Assembly (NCBI GenBank): GCA_020726505.1
Contig: JAHLEZ010000004.1
Location: forward strand, 2,790,001 to 2,854,000
DNA: 64,000 nucleotides
Source: Leptodontidium sp. MPI-SDFR-AT-0119
Lineage: Eukaryota > Ascomycota > Leotiomycetes > Helotiales > Leptodontidiaceae
Direction of reading: 5' to 3'
The position numbers and the translations under genes are program-made. How positions within the stretch are numbered: position 1 is the stretch's first letter; each line of letters opens with the position of its first letter. Positions 42,984 through 54,602 of this stretch are shown here, one piece after another. Under the pieces are notes generated by a model that was not told the origin of the DNA, did not search any database, and saw nothing but the letters and a program-made list of their open reading frames with translations.

Positions 42984-45364
42984 CTATAGCAACTCCACGT
43001 CCCCATACCTCTTAGCAAACATACCCAACGCCTTCATCGGGAAGATGAACTTGTAATTCGGGTACGAGATCATACAGCTTTTGTTGAAAACCCCCTCAAT
43101 AGCTTCTTGCAACCACTCTCCATTAGGCTGCTGTCTGCTCATGATGAGCTTGAGACCCTTCTCGATAGGCGCGCGATCTGGGTATTGTGCTTCTAGGAGG
43201 CCGATGATGGCCCATGCTGTCATAACGACTTGCGAGCCTGCCGGGTGCTCAATGTAGGTTACTGTCTCACAGGACTGCGGAATATTAGCATCTTGAACAT
43301 CGATTCGAAGTTGGGACTGGTCGGTGATGAGGACTTACGCGATAGCTTTCGGACCAACCGCCATCCTCCCTCTGCTTCGATAGGAGGAAATCGCAACCAG
43401 CTCGTGAGAATGTGCTGTTCTCATAATACTCCCCAATGCTCGCCAGGCTCTCTAATGCAAACATACCAGCATACGTGAAGCAGATGGCCCAACTTCCATA
43501 CCAGCTGCCGTCAGGGTACTGAGCATTCTTGATATATTGCACTGCTCTGCTCTTGAAGAGTTTGATATCGGCGGTCCGGTAATCTGGGTAGTGTTTCGTG
43601 AAGAGGGAAAGTGCTGTAACAACGGCGGTTGTGCATTCTGGGTAGTCGTATTCAATCATAATCCTGCCGAAAACTTCGGCAGCATTGAGAATTTCAAGGC
43701 GTTCTGAGCCTCGAGTGGGTTCATATGATGCACATCCACCGGATGCGTTCTGGTAAGTCAGAAGCGTGTCGATGGCGTCGTAGATTCGTTGGTCGTCGAG
43801 TAAGATTGGGTATCCTGGAGTTCGTTGCAGAAGTAAGACTGCCTTGAGAGCCTCGGATATACAGTCACTGACAGCATATCCTTGATCCTTATTGCTGAAT
43901 GCCCACCCGCCCTTTCGTTGTTGTCTATAGCAGAGAGCTTGATCATCGACATTCTCTCGCATCTGTTGATCGTCCAGAAACTCCAAAGCCCGGGTGAGCA
44001 TGGGCCTCCATTTTGGATCTTCGGCTAATCCAGCATCCATCACGGCCTGGATTGAAAACGCAGTATCCCAGCACTGGACTCCATTGGTGCCGTTGACCAA
44101 CATACCTTCATTCTTAACCCAGAGATTGTCAGCCATTCGATCACGATGGCGTTTCACCGAGTATGAATTTGGCCCTTCTTTGATGAAACAGACAACAAGG
44201 TTCATTGCAGCATTAACAGGTGCGAGGTCAGCATAATCCGTGTTCTTGTCCTCCATCTGAATGAGCTTCCATACCCAGTCTTCGGCTTTCTTGGCCAGAC
44301 TATTGGTCCTGGTGAATGGAACATGAACCTTTTCAATGACCCAAAACGCGGCTTTCAGTAACCACGATTTCGGATGATAGTTGTCTGTCTCGGCAATGGT
44401 ATTTCGATGAGCTGCGAAGTCGATGGACTCGTATGGCTCTACAAACAGCTCTTGTCGGAGTGATCGGATGAGGTCTGTCTCTGGGCAAGACCAGCGTCTG
44501 GACCAGACGAAAGACATTGCAAGGAAGACCATTCGCATGTGAATCCACCAGCGCCAAGGGGCAAAAGGAACCCAGTCTGGGAGAAGCCAGAACTCCGGCG
44601 GTAAGGGATTGACAATCTCCCATTTGCAAACCCCGAGGATACTGAGCCAGAACTTCGCCCAGTGAGGACCAGCCTTTGCACCACCGAGTTTGTGCAAGGT
44701 TCCCCTTGCTTTAATCATACGTGGATCCTCTTCACTGACTCCTAAGATGCGCAAGGAGGTATAATTCATTGCAGTTCCAAAGACAGTGCTCTCTCCTTCG
44801 ATGTGCAGTCCCCAGCCTCCATCTTCGGGATGCGCCCTTGCGAATAGATAGTTCTTCATTTCCGTAGCGATGTGATCTGGGATCTCTGTTTCAGTGACAT
44901 GCCACGCAATAACAACTCCCGGCAAGAGGAACATAGGTCCACCATATTCGCAACCCCAATTACCGGGCTCAAGCTGCAAATGCTGGTAGAATTCGAGGCC
45001 ATTCTTGACGGTGTCGAGGGGAGTCTTCGCAGTAGGTAGGTCGGGGAAGTTCTGGTAAAGTCAGCGTGTATCAACGAGGCCAGAGAGAGGTATGTACCAA
45101 TGGCAGACCTAGAAACCACTTGTCTGCATCTGATTGAGGCCAATCTTTAGCTTCCTCATCGTTCAGATAGTGCCATGTCTGTCTGCCCTTTTCGTCCAAC
45201 AGGCGCCACTTCGTGTAATCTGTCCTCTCTGACAACCTGGGACGCTTCGCGGGTATAACTTCGTCTTCCGTTGAGTCAATTGACCTCTTCTCCCGCGCTG
45301 TCACAGTGATCGTTGGCTTCGCATGTCCGTTGACAGGAGTTACTACCCCTTTCGCGGAAGTCAT
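42984..45364 (-). CDS. ERG7: Lanosterol synthase (oxidosqualene cyclase)
   Basis: Exons 45364-45098, 45051-43339 and 43274-42984 give 756 residues, the usual length. It cyclises 2,3-oxidosqualene to lanosterol in ergosterol synthesis, on ER membranes or lipid droplets. Typical QW-type repeats are visible (PEDGGWGLHIEGESTVFGTA, QQRKGGWAFSNKDQGYAVSD, NASGGCASYEPTRGSE, YPDGSWYGSWAICFTYAGMF, REDGGWSESYRSCE). The catalytic acid motif is DCISE (Asp about 485), a variant of the classical DCTAE with the Asp and Cys kept. The N-terminus TDYTKWRLLDEKGRQTWHYL is ERG7-like. A different protostane-forming cyclase is possible but no cluster genes surround it. Spo11 starts 450 bp away in the opposite direction. 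Confidence 0.92.
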
Positions 45365-45814
45365 GTTGGACTCTGGTCCTTGTCCCGCGTGTCCTTAGGG
45401 AGGCCAGGCAAGAAGAGAGTACCAGGCCCAAGGAGGTGCAGCTGGCTACTTGTAGGTCTGACAAGTAGTGCCCGAGTTGAATGTAAGACGGCGGTGATGA
45501 GGGTCGAGTTGGATATCAACACGGGAGAAGCTCAAGCTCCCCTTTCATCTGGAGGGGTCGGAAAATGCGGCGTCGACATTTGCCAGATGCGGGCTTAACC
45601 GAGCAGAATCCAGGAACAGAAGCAGCTGATTGGTCAGTGGTCGTGCTGAAGCTTGGCAGGGACACGCCAAGACGGGCTAATCCTCTCCCGTTGTTCACTC
45701 ACTCACATTCATCCACAGCTTCACGACTCCTTGAGAATCTTGACATTGTGCTATGACGACTCATTCTATGCATGCTCAAGATCAAAGGCATAAAGTTTCA
45801 TACTTGTGGCTGCC
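45365..45814. promoter_or_regulatory. Shared divergent promoter region of ERG7 and SPO11
   Basis: 450 bp between opposite ATGs of a constitutive sterol gene and a meiosis-specific gene. No sterol-response or meiotic element could be recognised with confidence. Confidence 0.45.
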
Positions 45815-47381
45815 ATGGATCTTGATCTCCTGTCAGGATACCTTCAAGATGACCCTCCTGGTACAGGGTCTCCAGGTACTTTGCTCTCAGACTCAACACA
45901 CAGTACACTTACCCCAGCAGACAACATATCTGACTATGGCAACTCTGATGCATTGGTGCAAGTCAGACGCAATATCAATCTCAACCAAGTCGGAGCTGTC
46001 ATCTCCAAAATTGAGGACATCTTCGAGTCTATCGCAGACTGCATCTTGGAAGACGGGAAGGAGCTTGTGATAGAGCTTAAGAGTAGGTCTAAATCTAAGG
46101 CTAAGGTTGAAGACGATGGAGGGGACGGTACCAGGAGGAGAACGATAAAAATCACTTTCCCGAGCAGGAATCAAAGAGAAGCTTGGAAATTCAGTAAGTG
46201 ATGGTCCGTTTGGGAAGCACTTCACTGACTTGACAGCTGCTCTGCTTCGAATCCTTGAGTTGTCCCATGAGGCTCTCGTTACTGGCATCGTCACCACCAA
46301 AAGGTTGGCTTCACAATAAAGAGGAAGGACGGCCTCAGCAAAACACTCTCTTGCTTCCTACCCTGCGAAAGAGCCCATCACTGATTGTTATTTAATATCT
46401 CACTAACACACCACAGAGACATCTACTATCGAGAACCAGAACTCTTCATGAAACAAGAAGTTGTAGATCGATATGTTGATGATATAGCTCACACATTTGG
46501 TGTTGGGAGAGATGCACTGAACATTGTATGTTCTTATACCGTCCTCGTCTAGTCACTGCTAAAGGTTCACAGGTCGCTGCTGCCAAAGGTTTGGTCGCTG
46601 GATCTTTTCGTTTGACCAGGAGAGATACTTCTGTCATCGATTTCACTCTCGAGCCCGAAGTACGTTTCCGTTCTGCCGAACATGATGCTGCTCGCTCATC
46701 TTTAAGCAGGGGCTTCTGATCCCCAATCCAAATGACATCGAGACCATTCAATTTCTAGACGTTAAGTGGATTCTCGTAGTCGAGAAAGAGGTAAGCTCTA
46801 GACTTCCTCCCACAATTCCCACTAATGTCAAAGGCAACCTTCCGCACTTTAGCAACAAATCAATATTGGAACGACTCCCAAGCCGGGAGAGGGATTATTA
46901 TCACCGTAAGCTATCCCCTTCTTATTCACAAGGCCCAATCTGAAGACATCACCAGGCAAAAGGCTACCCAGACATCCAATCCCGCCAATTCCTTCACCTC
47001 CTATCAACCTACCACCCCACTATCCCAATCTTCGCTCTTGTAGACTTCGATCCCGACGGACTTGGTATCATGTCAACCTACAAACACGGCTCTCAAGCTC
47101 TGTCTCACGAACTCAACCTTGCAGTCCCATCTGTCCAATGGCTCGGTGTACGCAGTCGTGATTTTCTCGGCAAAGGAGCTGATGCGAGAGGAATGTTGAA
47201 ATTGACGGCGAGGGATAGGAGGATTGCGTTGAGAATGTTGGGATGGGATGAAGAGAAGGATACTGAGTGGAGGAGAGAGTTGCAAGTTATGCTGCTGTTG
47301 AATGTTAAGGCCGAGATTCAGATTCTGGGCAATGGGGAGAGGTTGAGGGAGTGGCTTGACGAGAGGTTGATGGGTATGTGA
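45815..47381 (+). CDS. SPO11: Spo11, meiotic double-strand-break protein (topoisomerase VI A-like)
   Basis: Seven exons (45815-46193, 46237-46303, 46417-46525, 46573-46659, 46710-46790, 46834-46905, 46956-47381) join in phase to 406 residues, normal for fungal Spo11. The winged-helix part has FPSRNQREAWKFTALLRILE and TGIVTTKRDIYYREPELF; the catalytic tyrosine is one of Tyr152-Tyr153, probably the second. The Toprim domain shows the metal-binding glutamate in WILVVEKEATFRTL and the acidic pair in FALVDFDPDGLGIMSTYKHG. Spo11 cuts DNA in meiotic prophase and stays covalently linked to the 5' ends, starting recombination. All key residues are present, so the gene appears functional and the organism has at least retained sexual potential. 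Confidence 0.93.
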
Positions 47382-47892
47382 TAGGTGTGAATAGTTGATA
47401 TGCGTCACTGAGGAAAGGATACTGTGTTAGCTTTGATAGCTCTTTACATCATTCTTGGAGGAATGAATAGACAGGTGTCGATATAGACTTGCATATTCGT
47501 TGCAAAAAAAAGCTATGTCTCTTCAGGGTTCGTTTCCGACCAGGTTACAAGTGCAACAATAATCCATACTTAAATACTCATATGCCTAAACCAAAATTGC
47601 CTAACTATGAAATTCTGGCGAGCAAGGCGTCAGAATCATGAAAATATAAAAGTAAACAGAAGGAAGCCAGCCGAGAGACGGAAAGGGGAGAAATCTCCGG
47701 CCGAGGTCCCACCCTTGTCCCCTGCCATCGCGAACAGCTTTCCCAAATCGCGTCTCACTTTAAGCATTCTTACCCTCTCTCAATTTGTACACCTCCCTAC
47801 CAACACAATACTCAACCCGACCAGACATTTCGCCCTCACCAGCAACAATGGGTAGGTAGAAATCCATCCACAAACCACACAACCAAGCAACA
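47382..47892. other. Intergenic region, nothing recognised
   Basis: Tandem spacer between SPO11 and the Mrx11-like gene; presumed 3' UTR and promoter. Confidence 0.45.
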
Positions 47893-48657
47893 ATGTCCCT
47901 CCGCCACCTCCTTCGACGACCCCTCCCTCCCCTCCTCCGCACCTCCCGCCAACGCCCCCCTCCACGTCCAAACGCCTCCCAACAAACCCCACGATATGCC
48001 TCCTCCTCCTCCTCCTCCAGCACAACCACCCCCCGCAACAGAATCGACCGTATCCTCACCCGCCTCCCACGCTTCCTCCACCCTTACACAACAGCCCTCC
48101 GTACCGCCCCAATCTCCCACCTAACATCCTTCCTGATCCTACACGAGATCACAGCCATCGTGCCCCTGGTAGGCCTAGCAACGACGTTCCACTACGCAGG
48201 CTGGCTGCCCGAGACGTGGGTACAGGGTAGATGGGTGAATGAGGGCGTAGAGAGGTTCGGGAGGTATTTTGGACGGAGGGGGTTGTTTGGTTTTGGGCCT
48301 ACTCCTACTCCTGCTCCTGATACGGGTATAATTCCCGCAACGGGAAACATTGCGAACTCGCACTCTACCGCTTCTAAAAGTCCTCCGGCAAGAGAAGAAA
48401 GTGTAGGAGGCTCTGACCCACAAGTCGAGGAATATGTGCAAGTACAGGGGAAATGGCAAGCGAGCGAGCGCGGCACGAGGATCCTAGTCGAGGTCGCGAC
48501 GGCGTATGCGATTACGAAGGTGTTGCTGCCTGTTCGAGTGCTGGTTAGTGTTTGGGGTGCGCCGTGGTTTGCGAGGGCTGTGTTGGGGAGGTTTGGCAGG
48601 TTGGTTAGGTGGAGGGGGAGGGGAGGTGGTGGGGGAGGGGAGGTGGTGGAGGAGTGA
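47893..48657 (+). CDS. Mitochondrial inner-membrane protein, Mrx11/DUF1279-like
   Basis: A 254-residue intronless protein. An Arg/Pro/Ser-rich presequence (MSLRHLLRRPLPPLLRTSRQ) points to mitochondria. The core HLTSFLILHEITAIVPLVGL and GTRILVEVATAYAITKVLLP then VRVLVSVWGAPWFAR is the conserved two-segment membrane region found in fungal Mrx11 (mitochondrial organisation of gene expression) and FAM210-like proteins. Between them is a variable Pro/Ser-rich loop. In yeast the relative associates with mitochondrial ribosome-linked assemblies; the exact role is unclear. The C-terminus is a very Gly/Arg-rich tail encoded by a G-rich tract, which may vary in length. Confidence 0.75.
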   Translation: MSLRHLLRRPLPPLLRTSRQRPPPRPNASQQTPRYASSSSSSSTTTPRNRIDRILTRLPRFLHPYTTALRTAPISHLTSFLILHEITAIVPLVGLATTFHYAGWLPETWVQGRWVNEGVERFGRYFGRRGLFGFGPTPTPAPDTGIIPATGNIANSHSTASKSPPAREESVGGSDPQVEEYVQVQGKWQASERGTRILVEVATAYAITKVLLPVRVLVSVWGAPWFARAVLGRFGRLVRWRGRGGGGGGEVVEE

Positions 48658-49374
48658 GTGCTGGGAATATGGGAAGATGGGAGCATAGGGGAGGAGGTGG
48701 TGGTGTTGGAGGGATGAGTGGTGCTGCGGGCACGGGGGCTACGGGTGGTGGTGTTATTGGGATTGGAAAGGCGAGGGGGAAGAAAGGAAGTTGATGGGAA
48801 GGAGGCAGGGATGGACAATAACTAAGGACGGAGGCCAGCCAAGGGGAAATATACCTTCTGCCGGGAACATAACTATTATATGAAAAGGTCGAAGGCAAAG
48901 TGGGCGAGTCCCACCAGAGGAGACGGGCAAAAACCCGGTAGGAAATAGGTGGATTGTACGGATACACAAGTAGAAGACCTACTGTACAGTACATATGGAC
49001 GAGAAGGAATAGAACGAGGGATGTGGAAGCCAAGGCGCTGGCTGATGCTGATTTCGAAGGAGGGATCCTTGCTACGAGAGAGAACGAGTTTTCTGTTTCC
49101 GAGGGCTGTGCGAGTTGTCACTGTGAACATTACGAGCAAAGACTTGACTGGAAGAGAGCCCGCAAGCACACAAACCGATTGCACAACATATTCGAGGAAA
49201 TAGCACCAATTCTTTAAGTTATTCATTTCCATTTCATCATTTCATTCAACGACAACTTTTTTCCTATTTAGGTAGGCATGCATGCGTTTGTGTTGCCATC
49301 CATCATCAGATATTCGACATCCAACAATTGCAAACCCATTCTAGAAGGGGTTTCATAGATCAATAGACCGAAAT
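48658..49374. other. Convergent 3' spacer with a G-rich tract
   Basis: The first 130 bp continue the G-rich sequence of the Mrx11-like 3' end (runs of GGGG, GGTGG). The rest shows only short frames without features. Confidence 0.45.
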
Positions 49375-50252
49375 CTACTTCTCGTAAACCCAGTCGTGTT
49401 GAGCGGACTTCCATGATTGGACCTCACCCTCCTTGAACCAGAGGGCGATCTCCTTCTTGGCGTTCTCGACGCTGTCGGAACCGTGGCAGACGTTGCGTCC
49501 GACGTCGATGGCGTAGTCACCACGGATGGTACCTGGGGCGGAGGCGAGGGGGTTGGTGGCACCGAGGAGGACTGGGTGGGGGTTGTTAGTAGTGAAATAT
49601 TTAGAGCGGATGGGATTGGGTGATAGGGGGTTGAGTTGGGAAGAATGTAGGAGAGTGGAGAGAAGACGTACCACGGCCGGTCTTGACGGCATCACGACCT
49701 TCCCAAACCATGGCGCAGATTGGTCCGCTTCCCATATCTAGATGTTGTTAGATTTATGATGTCGAGCGTGGAGGTGTGATTATGGGCATACACTTGATGA
49801 GTCCTGGGAAGAATGGCTTGGAGGAGAGATCCTCGTCTGGAGAGGATGGTGGTTAGCAATTGTACATATTATTTTAGGGTGATGTTAGCGTACAGTGCTT
49901 CTCGAGGTGCTCTTGGCTGGCAGTCATCAACTTGATAGCGGCAAGCTTGTATCTGTGTTGTTGTGTAAGTAGAGGTTCAACGAATGGATATCCAGGAGGT
50001 TAACATACCCACGAGCCTCGAATCGAGAGATGATAGGGCCAATGAGTCCACGCTATATATCAATCAATATATAATCCTTATTGCATTCCATCCGATATCT
50101 GCAGTGGCATACCTGGACGCCATCGGGCTTGATAGCAATGAAGCTATACACAAGGTTAATCAATGTATCAATCTTTCACCGCCAGAAAAGCTCCCCCTCC
50201 CCTCAACACACAGCATAGCGGGGGAAACAACTTACGTCTGTTCGGTAGACAT
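49375..50252 (-). CDS. NDK1: Nucleoside diphosphate kinase
   Basis: Seven small exons (50252-50236, 50143-50113, 50052-50009, 49952-49894, 49836-49792, 49737-49672, 49571-49375) join to 152 residues, the normal size. The protein reads [56 protein letters not shown] and [18 protein letters not shown], with the phospho-carrying histidine in NVCHGSDS. It transfers the gamma phosphate from ATP to other nucleoside diphosphates, as a cytosolic hexamer. Six introns in 459 coding bases is intron-dense for this window. The frame stays open upstream of the chosen ATG to another ATG at 50384 (MSEEQHTSTSKDPEIFKHLS), so a longer form is possible. Confidence 0.95.
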
Positions 50253-50782
50253 AATGTCGTCGTTGAGTCTGGCTCGTTCTTCTCGTGTATTTGCAGATGC
50301 TCGGAGGAAACCTTGAGTCTTGGGGCTCAAGTGTTTAAATATCTCGGGATCTTTGCTGGTGCTGGTGTGTTGTTCTTCGCTCATCGTGCGTTCTGGGTGG
50401 TGAGTTGGAGGTTTTTTGATGGAGGGGTAGTGGGGCGTACTTGGCGGGCGCTTGGCACTTTGGTGCCTGGTAGACGAGGCAACAAGGAGAATGTCAGGCA
50501 CTCACTATATTTCCCGAGGTCCTCCCGTCGAGCTCCCGCCAAGCTCGGGGCTGTTTCGCAGCACTGACAGGGATCGAGGTCATTGGTTCGTCACAGCTGG
50601 GCCACAGCAGCCACTCACTTCACTACGGAGCCATACTCGAGCTTCATTATCCAGACTTCCATTCCAACCTTCATCCCTCTTCACACACAACACCACTCCA
50701 GAGCAGGCGACGGCAGTAGCTGGATCTTCTCTCCATATTGTTCTGGGAACATTAAACCTGTCAATTATTTTGCATTTCCACA
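50253..50782. promoter_or_regulatory. Shared divergent promoter region of NDK1 and glucosidase II alpha
   Basis: 530 bp between opposite ATGs. It includes the possible N-terminal extension of NDK (50253-50384). No specific factor site is identified. Confidence 0.4.
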
Positions 50783-53720
50783 ATGCGCAGTTCTACGGGG
50801 CTGTCCCAGAACTGGACAGCTTTACTTGTTCTCACTTCAGCCTTTTCTCTATTCACACCAGCAGGTACGCACAACCTTCTCCAATCGCCATAATATACTA
50901 ACACAACCTTAAGTGTCTGTCAAGCATGAAAATTTCAAGACCTGCGATCAATCTGGCTTTTGCAAACGGAATCGACAATACGCAGACAAGGCGGCGGGAC
51001 TGGGCACACAATGGGAAGCTCCCTACCGGATAAACCCTCAGTCTTTGAGCTGGAACGAAGGCCAATTGCAAGGAACGCTTCTCAAGTCGATCAATTCTAA
51101 TGGCGAGACGGTCCGGTTACCACTCACCATTTCGTTCCTCGAGTCTGGATCTGCGAGATTGACTGTCGATGAGGAAAAGCGTCAGAAAGGGGAGATCACA
51201 TTACGACATGATAGCAAGGCCCGAAAGGAGAGATACAATGAGGCTGAATCCTGGGCTATTGTGGGCGGCTTGGATTTGAGTTCAACTGCTTCGATATCCA
51301 TGTTCCGAGATAAAACTGTTGTCAAGTATGGTCCAGACAATAAGTTCGAGGCTGTGATAACATACGCTCCATTTGGAATTGACTTCAAGAGAGATGATGC
51401 CACACAAGTCAAATTCAACGATCGCGGACTTTTCAATATGGACCATTGGAGGCCAAAGGTTGATAACCCAGCACCAGAAGTCAAAGAAGGGGAAGAAGCG
51501 CCAGTGGTCCCAGCAGGTGAAGACGAAAGTACCTGGTGGGATGAGTCTTTCGGTGGAAACACAGATACTAAGCCAAGAGGTCCAGAGAGTGTTGCTCTCG
51601 ACATTACATTCCCTGGCTATGAACATGTGTATGGCATTCCTGAACATGCTGGACAACTATCCTTGAAGGAGACTCGGGGAGGTAGTGGCAATCACGAAGA
51701 GCCATATCGATTGTATAATGCCGATGTTTTCGAGTACATCATGGATAGTCCTATGACCCTCTATGGAGCCATTCCATTCATGCACGCCCACAAGAAGGAT
51801 TCGACCGTTGGTGTTTTCTGGCTGAATGCTGCCGAAACCTGGGTGGATATCATCAAGGAGAAGGAGGCCCACAACCCATTGAGTCTTGGTATTGGCTCAA
51901 AAACGAACACCAAAACTCACTGGTTCTCCGAGAGTGGTCTCATTGACGTCTTCGTCTTCCTGGGCCCTACCGCAAAGGACGTCACCAAGGCATATGGAGA
52001 ACTCACTGGTTTCACCCAACTCCCACAGGAGTTTTCCATTGCTTACCATCAATGCCGTTGGAACTACAACAGTGATGAGGATGTCAAGGAGGTAGATCGC
52101 AAAATGTCCAAGCATCAAATTCCTTACGACATCATCTGGCTCGATATTGAGTATACTGATGACAAGCAATACTTCACTTGGGATCCACTTACCTTCACAA
52201 ATCCACTGGGAATGCTCAAACAACTGGACGAGTCGAAGAGAAAGCTTGTGGCCATCATTGATCCCCACATCAAAAACAAGGCTGGATATCACGTTGTCGA
52301 GGAGCTGAAGAAGAAGGATGTCGCAGTTCACAACAAGGATGGCAGTATTTACGATGGATGGTGTTGGCCAGGATCTTCTCACTGGGTCGATTGTTTCAAC
52401 CCGGCAGCGATTAAGTGGTGGACCGGTCTCTTCAAGTATGATGCTTTCAAGGGATCTGCTGCCAACCTCTTCATCTGGAACGATATGAACGAGCCCTCCG
52501 TATTCAACGGACCTGAGACCACCATGCCCAAGGACAACCTTCACCACGGCAATTGGGAACATCGTGACGTTCACAACATCAACGGCATGACATTCCACAA
52601 CGCTACCTACCAAGCCTTGCTTGAGCGCAAGAAGGGAGAGATTCGAAGACCATTCGTTCTGACCAGATCTTTCTACGCTGGTTCCCAACGTCTTGGTGCC
52701 ATGTGGACTGGTGACAATCAAGCCAGCTGGGAGCATCTTGCCGCTGCTTTCCCTATGATCATCAACAATGGTATTGCTGGTTATCCATTCGCTGGCGCCG
52801 ATGTTGGAGGGTTCTTTGGTAACCCAGACAAGGATCTTTTGACTCGCTGGTACCAATCTGGTGCTTTCTACCCATTCTTCCGTGGTCACGCACACATCGA
52901 CACCAGGCGCCGAGAGCCATATCTCGCTGGCGAACCATACACTGGCATTATCACCCAAGCTCTTCGTCTTCGATACGCACTTCTCCCAGCCTGGTACACC
53001 GCTTTCCATGAAGCAAGTGTTGATGGCACGCCAATCCTCAGGCCCAACTACTTCGAGTACCCATCCGACGAGTCGGGATTCGCCATTGACGACCAGTTCT
53101 TTGTCGGCGAAACTGGTCTCCTAGCCAAACCTGTCGTCACGAAGGACGCCAACAACGTTGAGATCTATCTCGCCGACGATGAGATCTACTACGATTACTT
53201 CACCTACCAGACGTATTCCGGCCATGGCAAACACTCAATCGCCGCACCGCTGGAGAAGATCCCTCTTCTCATGCAAGGTGGCCATATCATCCCTCGCAAA
53301 GATCGCCCACGTCGCTCAAGCGGTCTCATGAAATGGGATCCTTACACGCTCGTAATTGTGCTCAACAAGGCTGGACAAGCCAAGGGCTCGCTTTACGTTG
53401 ATGATGGCGAGACCTTCGACTATCAGCAAGGCGCTTACATCCACCGCGAGTTCTCATTTGCTGCTGGTGTGCTAGAGAGCAAAGACATTGGCACGAAGGG
53501 CAAGCTGACGGATAAATACGTCAAGAGCATGAAGAGTGTCGGCGTGGAGAAGATAATGATTGTTGGTGCTCCAGCCGAATGGGCTGGAAAGAGCAGTGTC
53601 AAGGTTGGCAAGGAAGAGAGTGTGCTTGAGTTCCATGCTTCTGAGGGCGGGACGGCCGCCTGGGCTGTGGTAAAATCGCCGAAGGTTGTCATTGGTGAGG
53701 ACTGGACGATTGAATTTTAG
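50783..53720 (+). CDS. Glucosidase II alpha subunit (GH31)
   Basis: Exon 1 (50783-50864) encodes a signal peptide (MRSSTGLSQNWTALLVLTSA...). Exon 2 (50914-53720) encodes the rest, 962 residues in all. The mature start VSVKHENFKTCDQSGFCKRN is the conserved N-terminus of glucosidase II alpha. GH31 landmarks follow: YHQCRWNY, IIWLDIEYTDDKQYFTWD, WNDMNEPSVFNGPE with the catalytic nucleophile Asp, AMWTGDNQASWEHL, PFAGADVGGFFGNPD and FYPFFRGHAHIDTRRREPYL. The enzyme trims the two inner glucose residues from N-glycans in the ER lumen and drives the calnexin cycle. It needs a beta subunit for ER retention, not present here. The ER role and length agree with the family. Confidence 0.94.
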
Positions 53721-53999
53721 GATAGCAGAAGGGAATAGAGAAGAGTCGTGTAGCTTGTAATATATACACACGTGACAGTTTGTTTTGAATCTTTGATACT
53801 TGCACAGCTCCTTCCAGTTCTTGTGCGGGTTTACTTAGGATTGGTCGGTGAGTGTCTCTCGTATCCTCGTCGTTTATTTCATTCTCGAACTACCCACAAA
53901 TTATTTGTTTTTTTTCCAAGTAAAAAAATTAAAATAAAAAGACCAACTGTAAACACTAGGTTTATCTCAAGTCCCTATTTCACACCCTTGGACTCTCTC
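53721..53999. other. Convergent 3' spacer
   Basis: Short region between glucosidase II alpha and the EthD gene; only UTR-like sequence with an A-rich run near 53920-53945. Confidence 0.4.
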
Positions 54000-54602
54000 T
54001 CAACAACTCTCACTACTTTCCTTTTCCCCTTTACCCTCTTCCTCCCTCCCCCTCCCCTCATACTCCCTCCAAACAGCCCAAACCCCCTCAGGAACCTCAA
54101 CCAACGCCTTCCCCTCTTGAATCACAACCCTCACCGTCCCCTGCACAGTCCGCGGCGGCATCCTCACAATATGCTCCAGCGCCTCACTGACCAGAAACCT
54201 TCTTTCGTCCACCTTCACTACTTCGTCGTAGTATGCTTGTACCCATTTCGGCATCCCTGCCCCGCTCGCAATGGCGGAGAGGGCTGAGGGCGAGGGGAGA
54301 CCGGCTATGCCGTCGAAGGATAGGAGGTCGAGGTTGGGGTTGGGATTGGGGGTGAGGGGGGTGAAGGGGGGGTGGATCTGTGGTGCGTTAGGTGGGGGGG
54401 TTGGTGGGTGGGAAAGGTGTTTAGGAGAGAGGGGAGGGGGAGGGGAAAGGGGAGGTACTTGTTGATAATGCTGCACGCCTAGATACAGAAACATTGGAAT
54501 AACGAGGGGTGCGTGTTTGGTATACCAGTGCTCGGAGAACTCCTCGCGTGTCATTGAGGGGTTGCGGGTTAGGAGGCCTTGGTCCATGTCGTTTATATCC
54601 AT
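54000..54602 (-). CDS. EthD-domain protein
   Basis: Exons 54602-54459 and 54377-54000 give 173 residues. The N-terminal part LLTRNPSMTREEFSEHWYTKHAPLVIPMFL followed by VQHYQQIH (across the splice) is the dimeric alpha/beta-barrel EthD fold. The family includes small oxidoreductase or dehydratase-like enzymes of fungal polyketide pathways and many proteins of unknown role. The C-terminal part (VKVDERRFLVSEALEHIVRM) fits. The 81-bp intron is extremely C-rich on the coding strand (G-rich on the plus strand). No secondary-metabolite genes are adjacent. The tail is low complexity (Glu/Lys/Ser). Confidence 0.78.
   Translation of the reverse strand: MDINDMDQGLLTRNPSMTREEFSEHWYTKHAPLVIPMFLYLGVQHYQQVPPLSPPPPLSPKHLSHPPTPPPNAPQIHPPFTPLTPNPNPNLDLLSFDGIAGLPSPSALSAIASGAGMPKWVQAYYDEVVKVDERRFLVSEALEHIVRMPPRTVQGTVRVVIQEGKALVEVPEGVWAVWREYEGRGREEEGKGEKESSESC

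Noticed and set aside
51897..53009. 370-codon minus-strand frame opposite glucosidase II alpha
   Set aside because: Antisense shadow of a strongly conserved GH31 gene.
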